From Synchiropus splendidus (taxonomy: Eukaryota; Chordata; Actinopteri; Syngnathiformes; Callionymidae), in the NCBI RefSeq assembly GCF_027744825.2, contig NC_071348.1, positions 12,805,563-12,869,562 on the forward strand: a stretch of DNA of 64,000 nt, read 5' to 3'. A program made the position numbers and the translations under genes. Shown here piece after piece: positions 46,846-58,355 of the stretch. Within the stretch, counting starts at the first letter, position 1. The number at the start of each line of letters is the position of its first letter. The notes under the pieces are model-generated. The model ran no database searches, was not told the DNA's origin, and saw only the letters and a list, made by a program, of their open reading frames with translations.

Positions 46846-48706
46846 TTAGGCCATGGAGTTGTCATCGTTCTGCAAAAGCAGATTGTCACTCTCTGGATCA
46901 CAGGTGCACTAATAAAAAGAAGAAAAAAAAAGGTAAGCAGGCAATTGATGCAGATGTTTGGATATTGGTTAATGTCGCTGAAGACTCCTAAATACTCTAC
47001 AACTATCCGTCCCATACTTACCTTCTCCTCCGAATCCTTTCTTTTCTTCAGAGCCTTGATGCCCAGCACAGACGAACTGATGCACAGACACATCTGAAGA
47101 GCCGACAGGATGATCAGCAAAGACATGATGCCCTGTACAGCCATCTGTGGAGACAATAAGAGTACTTTTTTTTTTTACAATAAAAATAAGACATTGTAAA
47201 CTTGAAAACAGAAAAAAAGTGTTTTGCACAAGTGCTCATGTTCATATTGTCTGAACCAGGTGCCATGCACCAAACAAAGCATGATGCTGCACTACTGACA
47301 AGAACACAGCAGTTTTGTAAGGAGAGTTTTCTCCATGTGCACACAGTCACAACATGACCACGGTGGACAAAGTAGACTTGTCTCCTTCCATAATACCCGG
47401 ATGATGTTTAGCAAACCACAATATGTTCTGCCAGTGATGTCTCAGCAAGGACCGGGGTTGCGTCCAGCCACTAACTCACTAACTTATGTGTGTTTGATTT
47501 GTAACTGCTCAGTAATCCATAGTTTGCCATGTTGTGATATTTTGTTTCAAATAGACCAGATGTTAAAGTTAACTGAGTTGGTTTGATCACATGTGTTAAA
47601 ACAGGTTGAAATGAACCTTTTTAACATGAAACACAACAACTAAATGTTAATCTCACACTTACAATAAGTAGAGACTTTGCCTCAAGGCACTCCGCCCTCA
47701 GTCTGTCGATTCGCGGTTGAGCAGAGAGTCGTACATCTGTTGACCAATAATAATCATTGCATAACCAAAACCTAAACCTTGCTAAGGAGGTGCTGTAGAT
47801 GGCTATTCCTGCAATCGCAGAAGCAACTCCACACAGATTCAGAATCTGGTTGATGATGATCTGCAAGACAGAAAGTGAGTCAGTGAATGCTGAGGTTTGT
47901 CACGTCAGTAGTGTGGATGGTGCATGTGGACGTTTGATGGGGGACACAAGCACTCACCAGGCAAGGGCTTGGGAATCTCTCTGACAGAATGCAAACTACT
48001 CCAAACAGAATGAACTAGAAGAACGACAAAGAAAAAAAAACAAGTTTAGAAACCCATCTCTTCAGTACTGAGGAGCTGTAGAACTTCAGAAAATTAAAGC
48101 TTGGGGGTTAATATTGCTCACACTGAATCCACAAATCATTCACAACCATCATTCACCACAAACACGGTGAATATAACCGAACAGAATTGTAAAATGATGA
48201 CAATTGTGACTCTGAATCTTTACTTGATTGAGACTCAATTATTTACACCTAGTTTATTCCCGAACACTCAGCTCTCCTTTCTTACCAGTCCTCCGAGCCA
48301 ATATGGAAATCCAATTCTTCGTATTTCCCACAAGGAATCACAAGTGCGCATCAAGATAACCCCGAGACCAATGCACAGCAAACCAACCAAGATCTGCAAA
48401 GCCTGTCCAGAACAAGCAAAGAATGGAGTGTGTTAACTAAACAAAGCTTCAGAACTAAAAGATGTATATTGCTGGACACATAAGCCAAGAGGAGCATGAC
48501 TTCACACTGCTTTAATTTCTGTCACTCACCCCCAGTGCGTACTGACAACCTCCCTGGAGTCTCCTCATGCTCTCAGACACAGAACAGCACACAGGGCTGT
48601 AGCACAGGTTCTTCAGAATTTGGCAGATTGGGGGTAAACTGCTGTTTGGGTTGGCTGCCACAGTGACCACTGTGACTCCCTCTGCCTTGGACATGGTGAT
48701 GGACAT
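46846..48706 (-). CDS. gene F: CD20-like four-span membrane protein, 244 aa
   Basis: Exons: 48530-48706, 48286-48402, 47958-48014, 47663-47860, 47022-47144 and 46846-46908, all phase 0. The N-terminal exon is almost the same as in B-E (MSITMSKAEG..ALG), while later exons have diverged. Loop 1 is MRTCDSLWEIRR. Loop 2 (LCNDYYWSTDVRLSAQPRID) has lost the sequon but keeps two Cys. Span 4 is LLIILSALQMCLCISS. The short tail (20 residues, CTCDPESDNLLLQN..) has no tyrosine but contains an acidic dileucine-type ESDNLL. Such a sharp similarity drop after exon 1 suggests gene conversion of the first coding exon. The promoter exon is at 50014. No damage seen. Confidence 0.87.
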
Positions 48707-48799
48707 CCTGCTGATTCCTAGAAGATGAAACTAGTTATGTTTTAGAAGAAAATGTCAGCCAGGGTAAACATGCCTGGAGAGTGTGAAGAATAAATAAAA

Positions 48800-49230
48800 A
48801 TAAAAGCTTAATGCTGGTGGGCTGCTTTTCTGCACACGGGCCTGGCAATTTGGTTAAAGTGGAAGGAATCATGAGGAAAGAGCAATATGTCAAGATTCTT
48901 GAAGAAAACCTCAAGCAGGCAGCAGAGAACCTGAGTCTAGGCAATGATCCAAAGCATGCAGCCAAGGTGGTGAAGAAACGGTTCCAGGACAATGATATTA
49001 ATGCTATGAAGTGGCCAGAAGTCCTGATTTAAACCCCATCGAGAACCTACAAGAAACTGGTGACAGCACAGAAACCTTCCAATCTCAAAGATCTGTAAAC
49101 ATTTGCAACTACTACTTACAAGAAGCTTCTGAACAATTACAAAAAATCTTTGGAAGCTGTGATAAAAAATAAAATAAAATAAAACTATAAAAAAAAGTAT
49201 TGAGACAGGGTGTGTACACTTTCTATTTTA
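48800..49230 (+). mobile_element. Tc1/mariner fragment in intron 1 of gene F
   Basis: The plus strand reads KILEENLKQAAENL (about 48893), then GNDPKHAAKVVKKRFQDNDI (about 48942) and, after a one-base shift, DLNPIENL (about 49029). These match the second half of the Tc1 DDE transposase (NDPKHxxK..VxxW..SPDLNPIENLW). Only the C-terminal third remains. Confidence 0.75.
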
Positions 49231-49366
49231 AATTGGTTAAATCCGGAGTGATAATGTGTAATGTGTAACTAGCATGAAATGAATGACGACAATGATGAGG
49301 ATGATGGCATATAGAGCAGGTCATGTGAATGTACAACCCCTGTGGGAGAATAATGGACTGAAGGTG

Positions 49367-49368
<2 letters not shown>

Positions 49369-49413
<45 letters not shown>
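49369..49413. repeat. (TA)n microsatellite
   Basis: About 22 TA units flanked by short inverted GAAGGTGTAT/ATACCTTC; intron 1 of gene F. Confidence 0.9.
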
Positions 49414-49418
<5 letters not shown>

Positions 49419-50013
49419 CAGTATGGACTAAGGTAACTTTTATTGTCAAATATGCTACAGTACAAGACATATAGCATGGATGAAATATCTGACTATGGAC
49501 GATCGCAGATTGTGTCCTCTGTGGTCAGACACATTATTGCATTTTGTTCTCCAAATAGACTCAGACGATCGTAACACCACCATTTTATCACTATGAAAGA
49601 ATCAATTTTCGAATTTAATATCCTATTTACGATCAAACGTGAAGCTCAGCAGGTCCAAATCTTTTTAGAGCAGGTAACCAGGAAATCTCTCCTGTCACAC
49701 CCTGGAAACGAACTTCAACAGCTATCCACAATGGAAAACTATTCCTGTCTAATTAGTAGTATTTTCAGAGGAAAAAAAAAAAGAACTTAATTATTAGTGA
49801 CATAAAATATGACTAACCATGTGTAACGTTTCAGACATGAAAATTAGTAGTACATATGTATGAAGTCAATTATGTCGAGTCAGTTACAGTTAGCTTCAGA
49901 TGAAGCTGCTCTGCAGGGAAAATACACTTCAATATCATGAGTTCTTTTTTTTCATTGAAAGTGACGAGCTGCAACTGACTTCTGCGATTCAAACCACAAA
50001 TGGACAGACTCAC

Positions 50014-50098
50014 CTGAGACACGGCGCCTTTGGTAAAATGTTCCAATTCACTGCGGACCTGTCCTTTTACTGTAAAGATCCACCTCCTCCGTGAAGTG
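50014..50098 (-). promoter_or_regulatory. 5' untranslated exon and core promoter block of gene F
   Basis: Donor CTCAG/GTGAGTC at 50014. The block at 50077-50098 (minus strand CACTTCACGGAGGAGGTGGA) retains the core of the B-E promoter block although the surrounding sequence has diverged. Confidence 0.55.
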
Positions 50099-50906
50099 CT
50101 GGTAACATATTAACCACTCGTGTTAATGATTCTTCAGAAAACATTTCAATTCGGACAACCAGATATGATTCTTTTTATTTGTTTACTTTTTTTTTTCAAA
50201 AAGAACATTGTTCATCATGTGCTGACCAATCTCATACCAAAAGGGAGAAAGCAGTGAACCGATGACATGGTTGTCGATGTCAACATGTTGAAACAAAGAA
50301 CATGAAAAATCCAGGATGATTTTGATTTTTCCCCATTTGCTTGCTCTCACAAGACACACGTCAGGAGAAAAGAGAACAACTGGTGACCCTGTATAAATGA
50401 TTGTAAGAAGGGCACATGGGCGTCGCCTCACCTACATTCTCACCTGGACTGTGTCGTCACCTGTTTTCCAGATCAATTTAAATGAAAGTGTACTTCACAG
50501 TTCTCTGATCTCAAAGATCTTTTTCAGTTAACATACAGACGTTCACTGGTCATACTGTATCGCAGTTACTAGGCTCTGCGTTGTGATTGATGCGTTACAC
50601 ATTCTAGCTAGTAGGAAAAGGAAGAAGAGCTGAACACAGTGGTGCAAAAGTGTAAAAAAGTACATATATTTAGAAAACAAATACCTTGGTATTGACCACA
50701 GTCCACATATACAAGTCCCACACCAAACCTAAGATGAACAACTAATGTTGCTTCTGCATCAATCTGTCTGCAATGTTCCCATACATGTTTAAAATATGCT
50801 TTTCTTAGCCATTGTGTTCTATGTACTTTACATTGTACTGTAGCGTTTATAATGAATAGTAAAAAAGCAGCATATAAAGGAGGCAGGTAATTCTTCATTT
50901 TGCCGC

Positions 50907-53876
50907 TCAGGGTCGGGAGTCATCTTGCTCCATAAGTGGGCTGCAAATCTCTGGATCACAAGTGGTCTGAAAATGAAAGAAAATAAAATGAGTGACTTTT
51001 TCAGTTTTAAGTATTATTATTTTTATTATTACTATTATTATAAGCATTATTCCTGTTTTCTTCCACACAACTCCAACTCAGTGCAGGAAAACCAACAAGT
51101 AACACTTGAGCAGTGACTGTGAAGAAGAGAACTGTTTCAGATTTTTATTTCTTATTTTCTTGCTGTTGTTGGACAAAGAGCACAAGAGACACACTATTTA
51201 TTATTTTAGTATGTATGTGGGTAAAAAGTAGTTATTCTTATACTTTTTTATTTAATCCATCGAAAAATACAAATGGACCCCAGCTGTCTCTGCAGGAGTC
51301 TGCATCCATCCTCCCTCGCCTGCTGTCTGTCCACTGCATATCGCTGTTTGTGAAGGGAGGGACCCTTTTGTGATGTTTGAACATACAGGTGAATAAAGTG
51401 AGTTATGATGGGACAAGATAGTTAATGAGTAATCCCGAGATTACAGCTTCAGAGTGAGCAGAACACTTCAATAATCAACTGCCTGTCTGGTTTTTACCTT
51501 TTCCTCCGGATCCTGCCGCTTCTTCAGAGCCTTGATGCCCAGCACAGATGAGCTGATGGACAGACACAACTCCAGAGCTGACATGATGATCAGCAAAGAG
51601 TTGATGGTTTGTAGAATCATCTAGCATGACAGACCAGTCTTTTAGAATCATTGTATATGGAGGAGCATTGCTAAACTATTCAGCTGCAAATTGTGACATG
51701 TCAGCTCTGAATTTCTATTGCCTTAAAATTCCAAAAACATTCAGCAGACTTCCTATATAAGCAGCCGTTTCTCACACTTACAATGAGCTGAGATTTGGCC
51801 TCGAGGCAACTCTCCATCAGCTGACTGCTGCTGGTTGAAGTTGGCTTCACATCTTCAGGACTTTGTTCCCAGAAATCTTCTTCACACATTGACCAGAAAT
51901 AGGTGGTTGCTATGTTGATGCCGTAAAGAATCGCACCTGCGATCGCAAACCCAACTCCAGACAGGTTCAAAATCACGTTGATGATGACCTTAAATACCAT
52001 AGTAAAAATATGAGTGATAGATTTATTGGAGAAGTCCAATAAAATGTGTCAGGATTTTTTTGCTGATCAGTGTGCATCATGCTAATGGAGTTTGGACACA
52101 CGCACTCACCAGGCAGGGACTTGGGTATCGCTCAGACAGAATGCAAAAGATCCCAAAGAGAATGAACTAGATGAGACAAAAAAGAGTTTTCAAGAGACTT
52201 GCTAAATGAAAGTTTTTGAAATCCACTCTCACTTCATCGGCTTTTGCTTTACACAAAACTTGGGGAAGAATCCTGCTCATGCTTAAATATGAAATGAGGA
52301 AAAGTAACTTGAGTAGCTGAATTACTCTATGGTCCACGACCTGCCATTATGGTGTTTCATTACCTCTGCCAAGGCTGTAGTGTCCAGTGGCACTGGTTTG
52401 TCTGTTTGTCTTTGTTCAAAATAGCTTGAAATGCTATGGTCAGATTTGGATGAAATTATGGATATTATGTGATTAGATTATGGGAATATATTACAGGAAG
52501 TTATAGGAAATATGTGAAATTTGGGAGTGATCCGGAACACCAACTTTCGAAGGATTCTTTAATTTAACATTGGGAATATTCTGAAGTAATCACAGTGTGT
52601 GTTGGAGTCATTCTGTGTGTTATGCACAGTGGATGTGTGGTTTGCAATGTTAAGATTGTCTTACAGGAGTGTCTATTGGTTGGTGTGACTGCTCTTCTCA
52701 TTGGCTGAAGAAGGCTTACATGATGTGCCATGTGCGTGCTGATGTTAGTAGTGTTATGGAAGTCAGAGAAGCATACTAGTTTTTGACCGTGCTACTACTG
52801 TTTTTGTTTGGATTACAGCATAGCCATTCTTTTGTTACCAGAAGAAGGGATTCAATTAACACCTTAAATCGGAAGACACGCAACTACATGTTTGACTTCC
52901 ATATTGAAGTGTGTTTTGGAAAAGAATAGACGTAACCACACTTACAGTGTGGATGCAAATGAGAGGTTTGGCAGAGGTTTTCCAAGAACTTTCTAGTGAG
53001 TAAGAAAATTGAAGTTACTTTGAAGATCACTTTCCTTCCGTCAAGTCTTTTCAATTGATGGCCCTTAGCATTAGTCAAAGTACGTAATGTAGCCTAGTCG
53101 GTTTAGTCCAGTCTAGTCCCGCATGATAATCCATACGCACAATAGCTCCAATACACAGCATTTAAAACTCAAAACATACCAATGACAAGAACAGTCTCGG
53201 CTTTAACTCCAGCTTTAAAGAGTGGATTTTAGCGACAGCCAGATAACTGTGTCTGTAACTCTTACTGTACCGTTGTTCTATATAACACTTGATTTCCTAC
53301 CATTCCTCCCAACCAAAAAGCAAAACCAGACGATCCACCGGGTGTAGAGAGCATTGTAGGCCCAAGACCGATGTTGAAGAAGCCAACCATGATATGTAAA
53401 GCCTGCCGAGAAAAGAAGCACATGATGAGGAACAGAACATCAGATAAATATATATTAACATTGTACTCAATAAAAGGAAACGTAATAAAAACTTTGTAGC
53501 CGTTCATTAAAATAAAATGTATGTCGGGTGATAGTGCAGTCGACAACAAGGCCTGCTCGGAAATGTCCAGTGTTAAAAACGATTTCTTTTTTACAAAGTG
53601 TGAGGTGAGAGCAACAGACATGTTGTTTTTAAGCATGTTCTTCACATTTTCTTGTGGGTTTTTTTGTTGTACGTATTCACGACCACTGCTTTCACTCACC
53701 CCAAGTATGGACTGAGATCTTCCCTGGACTCTCCTCAGGTTCTCAGACAAGGTGCAGCACACAGGGTTGTAGCACATGCCCTTGAGAATTTGGAAAAGTG
53801 GAGGCAAACTACTGTTTGGGTCAGATGTCACAGTGAACACTGTGACCCCATCTGTCGTGGACATGGAGACAGACAT
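50907..53876 (-). CDS. gene G: CD20-like four-span membrane protein, 241 aa
   Basis: Exons: 53700-53876, 53301-53402, 52110-52166, 51782-51988, 51498-51620 and 50907-50966, all phase 0. It starts MSVSMSTTDG. Spans include ALHIMVGFFNIGLG and VILNLSGVGFAIAGAILYG. Loop 1 (PTMLSTPGGSSGFAF) is shorter than in the others, and loop 2 (MCEEDFWEQSPEDVK) has no sequon. The tail TTCDPEICSPLMEQDD aligns with DPEIYSPLLKGEDD of B-E, but the tyrosine is a cysteine and the tail ends early. The intron between exons 2 and 3 (52167-53300) contains two repeats. Its promoter faces lamtor2. Confidence 0.87.
52365..52560. repeat. fish interspersed repeat of the 'ACCTCTGCCAAGG' type
   Basis: TTACCTCTGCCAAGG followed by GTTTGTCTGTTTGTCTTTG and GGGAGTGATCCGGA is the layout of a widespread fish LINE-3'-end/SINE repeat. 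A shorter relative lies near 59900-60040. Classification is from memory of the consensus, so moderate at best. Confidence 0.45.
52597..52940. repeat. about 340-bp dispersed repeat, copy 2 (see 22904-23199)
   Basis: Matches copy 1 along its length, with extra sequence (GTCTATTGGTTGGTGTGAC) deleted from copy 1. Lies in an intron of gene G. Confidence 0.45.
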
Positions 53877-54304
53877 CCTGGTTACACCTGGAGACAAAAA
53901 CAAGAAATAAGTAGAACATTCATGAGTGTTTTAATTAAAATAAAACGTTTGCTTGGATCAGGTAACCTATTGACTATTCAGGTAGGATACACTGAGATTG
54001 ATAAATGTCAAACCCTCTATAGTCATTTTTAGTAAGAATTGTTAGTAAAAGATTTTTTTTCATCAATATCCAAAACAAAGAGTTTTACAGTACGTTTTGC
54101 AAAAAAAAACTAATTTGCCTCTGTGGCCACTTTCTAGCCAAAGAACCAAATATGCTTTGGGATTCATTTCAAAAGGCTGTAGGGAATAAAGAAACTCCAC
54201 GTCAGTAGTCTAGACAGGGAAATCAAAACTACTAAAGAGCCACCAACTGAAGCTTGTATCATATTATTTCGTTATATTTTCGTTAAACAACAAAACACTC
54301 GTAC

Positions 54305-54747
54305 CTGAACAGTCTCACGGACTGACAAAACAAATCAAGGCACAAGTTCCAAGCATCCAGGAAATACGCCTACAGTCTCTCCAGATTCCCGTCGCAGTTT
54401 CCACAGCGGAAGTGATGTTTTATTTACTCGACGACTGGCGAAGTTTACACGCCTCTGAGGTCAGACGGTCTGTATGAAATCTGAAAGCCATTCCAATTAC
54501 ATTTTAAAGTCCCTATATGTTCATTTTTACTTTCAAATTAGTTCTGAGGGAATAAATAGATTAATACAGTTACTGTGCGTATGCTTCGCCTACATCTCCC
54601 ATCGAGCATTGCGGACACTCCCGGAAAAAGAGGAAGCCCAAGTCACCTGACTGACCAAGCCTCGTACTGCCTGCTCGTATTTTTGTCGCTGTAAACTTGT
54701 TTCATTTGTGTATGTTTTGGTATTTTTTGGTTTGTTATTGATAAGAT
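54305..54747. promoter_or_regulatory. divergent promoter region between gene G and lamtor2
   Basis: Gene G's 5' untranslated exon ends at a donor at 54305 (TTCAG/GTAC). It is preceded on its own strand by an ETS-like ACTTCCGC (plus GCGGAAGT at 54406-54413). On the plus side, TCCCGGAAA (54619-54627) and GTCACCTGAC (54642-54651) lie about 100 bases before the lamtor2 ATG. No TATA box is evident on the lamtor2 side. Confidence 0.5.
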
Positions 54748-55032
54748 ATGTTGCGACCGAAGGCACTGACTCAGGTTCTGAGCCAAGCGAATACAAATGG
54801 TGTCCAAAGTACACTGTAAGTATTGTTAGCATGGCTAGCAGCTAATTGCACAACTGTTGTCATTTTGTATTTCTGTTTGTCATGTCTTAGAGAGCAAGAC
54901 TATACATATGGAGTCTGAAATCATAGGGATGATAGCAATTTCATTTATATGGCTCGCGTTTCCATTAAAGTTAATCTAAACGAAACAGTATATCTGTTTC
55001 ATAAAACTAAGAAATCCTCTACTAGTTGTGAT

Positions 55033-55117
<85 letters not shown>

Positions 55118-57880
55118 GACGGACAACAGATTTTTGTTTCTTAAAAGTAGTCCTCGATTTTGTGCTTTGCTTTCCTTTATCACCAGTTTGCTGAATAATG
55201 AAGGCTCACTTCTGGCGTACTCCGGCTATGGAGACACTGATGCCCGTGTTACAGCTGCCATTGCTAGCAACATTTGGGCAGCCTACGACAAGAATGGCCA
55301 CCAAGCCTTCAACGAGGACAATCTTAAATTCATTCTAATGGATTGCATGGTGAGCAGTTTTGTCATTCACTTTTTTCTGCACTAAATAGTCCATGCAAAT
55401 TCATTGCTTCGTTTCGGATTCCATATTTGAATTTCAATACTTTGGAACATCACGTTTCATAGTATGAGTGAGATATATGATCAGATATGTTGGGAGGTTG
55501 TTAATACTGTAACTGAGATCACATATCAGATTGTATGCTTGTTTACAGGAAGGAAGGGTGGCCATCACACGAGTAGCTAACTTGCTGCTGTGCATGTACG
55601 CCAAGCAGACAGTGGGTTTTGGCATGCTCAAAGCCAAGGTGAGTATTTTAACTATGTGCTTTGTCAACATAAATAATAGCAGTTATGTGCGGACCCTGTG
55701 ACATTTAGTATTTTGTCTTCTAATAGACTTTTTTTAACAGAGTGTATTACTGCTTCAGTGTGAGGGAAAGAACAAACCAGAGATGACAAAGTACAGTGGT
55801 ACCTCGGTTCTCGACCACAATCCGTTCCAGACGGCTGTTCGAGAAGGGATTTGTTTGAAATCTGAATCGATTTTTTTCCCATTACAATTTATGGAAAAAG
55901 AAATGATGCATTCCAAGCCTTAAAATAGGCTTTTGTAGGAGTGTGTCTGCTGCAGGTGCGCTGTTCGTCTATGTGTGTGGCCGCTGCATGTGGGAGGGGT
56001 TGCCGAGTGAGTGGAGTGCTCGCTCCAGACTCAGAGGTGTCGAGAGCGAGCACCTCCCCTGTGACACTCTACCACGGTCCAGTGCGGAGACAGAAAAGGT
56101 TTGACACCTCAATATGAAGAAAAAACAGTCCATAAATGTAGCTAACAGGACACGTCTGCATACAGAGGCTGCGTTGTACTGTTGGAAATACACCTCCCGT
56201 GTACCTCCGCGTGTTTTTTTACTCGTGAGAATGCCTACCAAGAATCCAACAAATTTATCCCCTGACGGAGGAGTCTAATACAAAAGCAGAATTCTGGGTC
56301 AGAAACGACGCCTGACTTAGCCTTAGCAGTAGTCTGGTAGAGCGACAAAAAACTATCTGAGGTCTTGACCCTTTATACACACAAGTTTCTCTACGTGGGC
56401 TCCGTCCTCGTCCGATTGATCCTCAGTCGTTGATGCCAGTCCTGGTCGCTGGCTCCCTCGTAACCATGGCAACGACCAAAATGCATGCGCCCCCGTTCCC
56501 GACCTAGGTGGCTCTTATCAGGACCAGCTCCTTCCAGCTCTGGAGAAGATGGTACCTTCCAGCCTCCTCCGTCTGACCTTGGACCCTTTAATGAGTTACA
56601 ATGTTTGTTCCTCCAGTGCGTCTTTGAACACCACCTGCAACTTCAAATTCTCACACACACTCAGCCACACTCCCTCATTTAGCATTCCTGCATCTATAAA
56701 TAACTTCTTTATTAGTAGCACAAACAATGAATAATATTACTCCTGTAGAATAAATGCACAATTCCCATCAGTACACGATAACAAATCACAAAGTCATGGG
56801 TCAGCTGATCGGTCCGCGCACGTTATGTTTTTTCCGGCTTTTTTCGGGGGCGTTCGAGTTCGAAATCCAACGCAAAAAAATCTCAAAATTTTTGTTCGAA
56901 GTCCGAGACGTTCAAAAACCGAGGTACCACTGTCGTAGTTATTTCTGTTCTTGAAATTGTGATTAAATTGCTGCCTAAATTGTTGGTAAATTCAAAGATT
57001 TAGATTTGTCTGCTGTCATCTCATAGTAATGTGCCGTCTTTGACAGAGGCCAAATATGATGGGGCATAAAACTGACTCGTGTTGTCTTGGCTAAACATTA
57101 TTGCTGCATTTCAATGTGTAAGTTAGTCTAACTCCACATGTGTGAAACCACATAATGCCACTCAAACCCCAGACTGAGACATTGAATAAGGAGCAGTGTC
57201 ACTGTTTGTGTTGAAATGTCCACTTCCTCCATAAGCACATTAGTATATTTCTCCTCATTCTTGTTGTGGACACCATAAAGGTTCACAAAGGTTTTATTTG
57301 TACAAGAGGAGTTTACTGGTCTTGGTAGATGCCAAATATCAATCATAGTATTCACTTACTGTAAGTGACAGGAGCTCAAGACGGAGTCACAGATTATGTC
57401 GAAGTTTAGATCCCAGACAGAACTTTGAAGAAGCTTCTTCATGAGCATGCGTGATTCTCCACAAAACTTGTCATGCATCTGATCATGACTGTCAAACGGA
57501 CCTCAGTGTGTTCACTGCTAAAAGCAGCAATTTTGGCTACAGAGAGACTCCTACAGCAGCAGTGTCTTATCAAACCATGGAGCCCTTGTATCATGGTTTT
57601 AAGGAATGGCAAATATGTGTTGTCAGTCACACTAGCAAGCGCAAAATTACTCCACCTATAGGCGGCAAATGTACATGCATTGTCATGATGCAAATTAGGT
57701 GGAGATTAGCGACTTCTGGTGACATAGGGATGGCAAAAGCGACTGTTGAATCTGGATATCAATGTGTTTGTTCATACCAATTATAAATACATGTAATGTT
57801 AAAAGTTCTGGTTAGATTTAGACTTCATAAGTGCAAACAAAAGTCAAATATGAAGGATGTTTTTAGTTTTTAACTTGCTC

Positions 57881-57979
<99 letters not shown>

Positions 57980-58143
57980 GACAAACATCATACTATGCTT
58001 AGGATTGAGTCCTGTAATTTCATCGCACCATTTCACGATTGTGACTAAGAAACTGGCTTATAACAGACTGTGCGCTCTCTTTGCAGGCAGAAGCCCTGGT
58101 TGAGTACCTTGAAGAACCCTTAACCCAAGTGGCTGCATCCTAG
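54748..58143 (+). CDS. lamtor2: LAMTOR2 (late endosomal/lysosomal adaptor, p14), 125 aa, complete
   Basis: Exons: 54748-54815, 55187-55349, 55549-55638 and 58087-58143 (GT-AG throughout). The product begins [20 protein letters not shown] and ends [10 protein letters not shown]. It is co-linear with vertebrate LAMTOR2 and has the usual 125 residues. It is a single roadblock/LC7 domain (strand, strand, helix, three strands, helix). It pairs with LAMTOR3 (MP1) in the pentameric Ragulator that anchors Rag GTPases and MAPK/mTORC1 signalling to late endosome/lysosome membranes. Intron 3 (about 2.45 kb) is far larger than introns 1 and 2 because of inserted mobile DNA and a long CA repeat. No coding damage. 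Confidence 0.97.
55035..55115. repeat. (TA)n(CA)n microsatellite in lamtor2 intron 1
   Basis: About 18 TA units passing directly into about 22 CA units, 70 bases before exon 2. Confidence 0.95.
55792..56934 (-). mobile_element. hAT-type non-autonomous element, copy 3, in lamtor2 intron 3
   Basis: Ends TACAGTGGTACCTCGG and CCGAGGTACCACTG match copies 1 and 2; the internal order matches copy 2. Without the nested LTR it would be about 550 bp, because a central segment present in the other copies (between GGGTTGCCGAGTGAGTG and CAGAGGTGTCGAGAGCG) is deleted. Confidence 0.75.
56180..56770 (+). mobile_element. solo LTR nested in the hAT-type element
   Basis: A 591-bp insertion relative to the other two copies. 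It begins TGTTGG, ends CCATCA (imperfect inverted ends) and is flanked by the direct repeat GTAC (56176-56179 and 56771-56774). It contains an AATAAA near 56749 and a TATA-like CTTTATACA near 56370. No internal retroelement genes remain, so it probably arose by LTR-LTR recombination. Confidence 0.7.
57882..57977. repeat. (CA)48 microsatellite in lamtor2 intron 3
   Basis: 96 uninterrupted bases of CA, about 110 bases upstream of the last lamtor2 exon. Confidence 0.97.
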
Positions 58144-58349
58144 CAGGAACATTGCTTCTCATCTGCCCTCATGCTCCTGCATTTCCCTCCTAAGTGTACA
58201 TAAATCCATCGATACTGTGTCTATTTATAAACAATTGACTAATCAAATGTGTTATTTGTGAGACTGCTGATTTTCATGTCTTGCTTGTTTTTAACAATTA
58301 GCTTTAAACACTTCTTTTGTGGAGATTGTGTGTGGCTTTGCTGCTGTAG

Positions 58350-58355
58350 AATAAA
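58350..58355 (+). terminator. lamtor2 polyadenylation signal
   Basis: AATAAA about 207 bases past the stop, giving a short 3' UTR. Confidence 0.7.
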
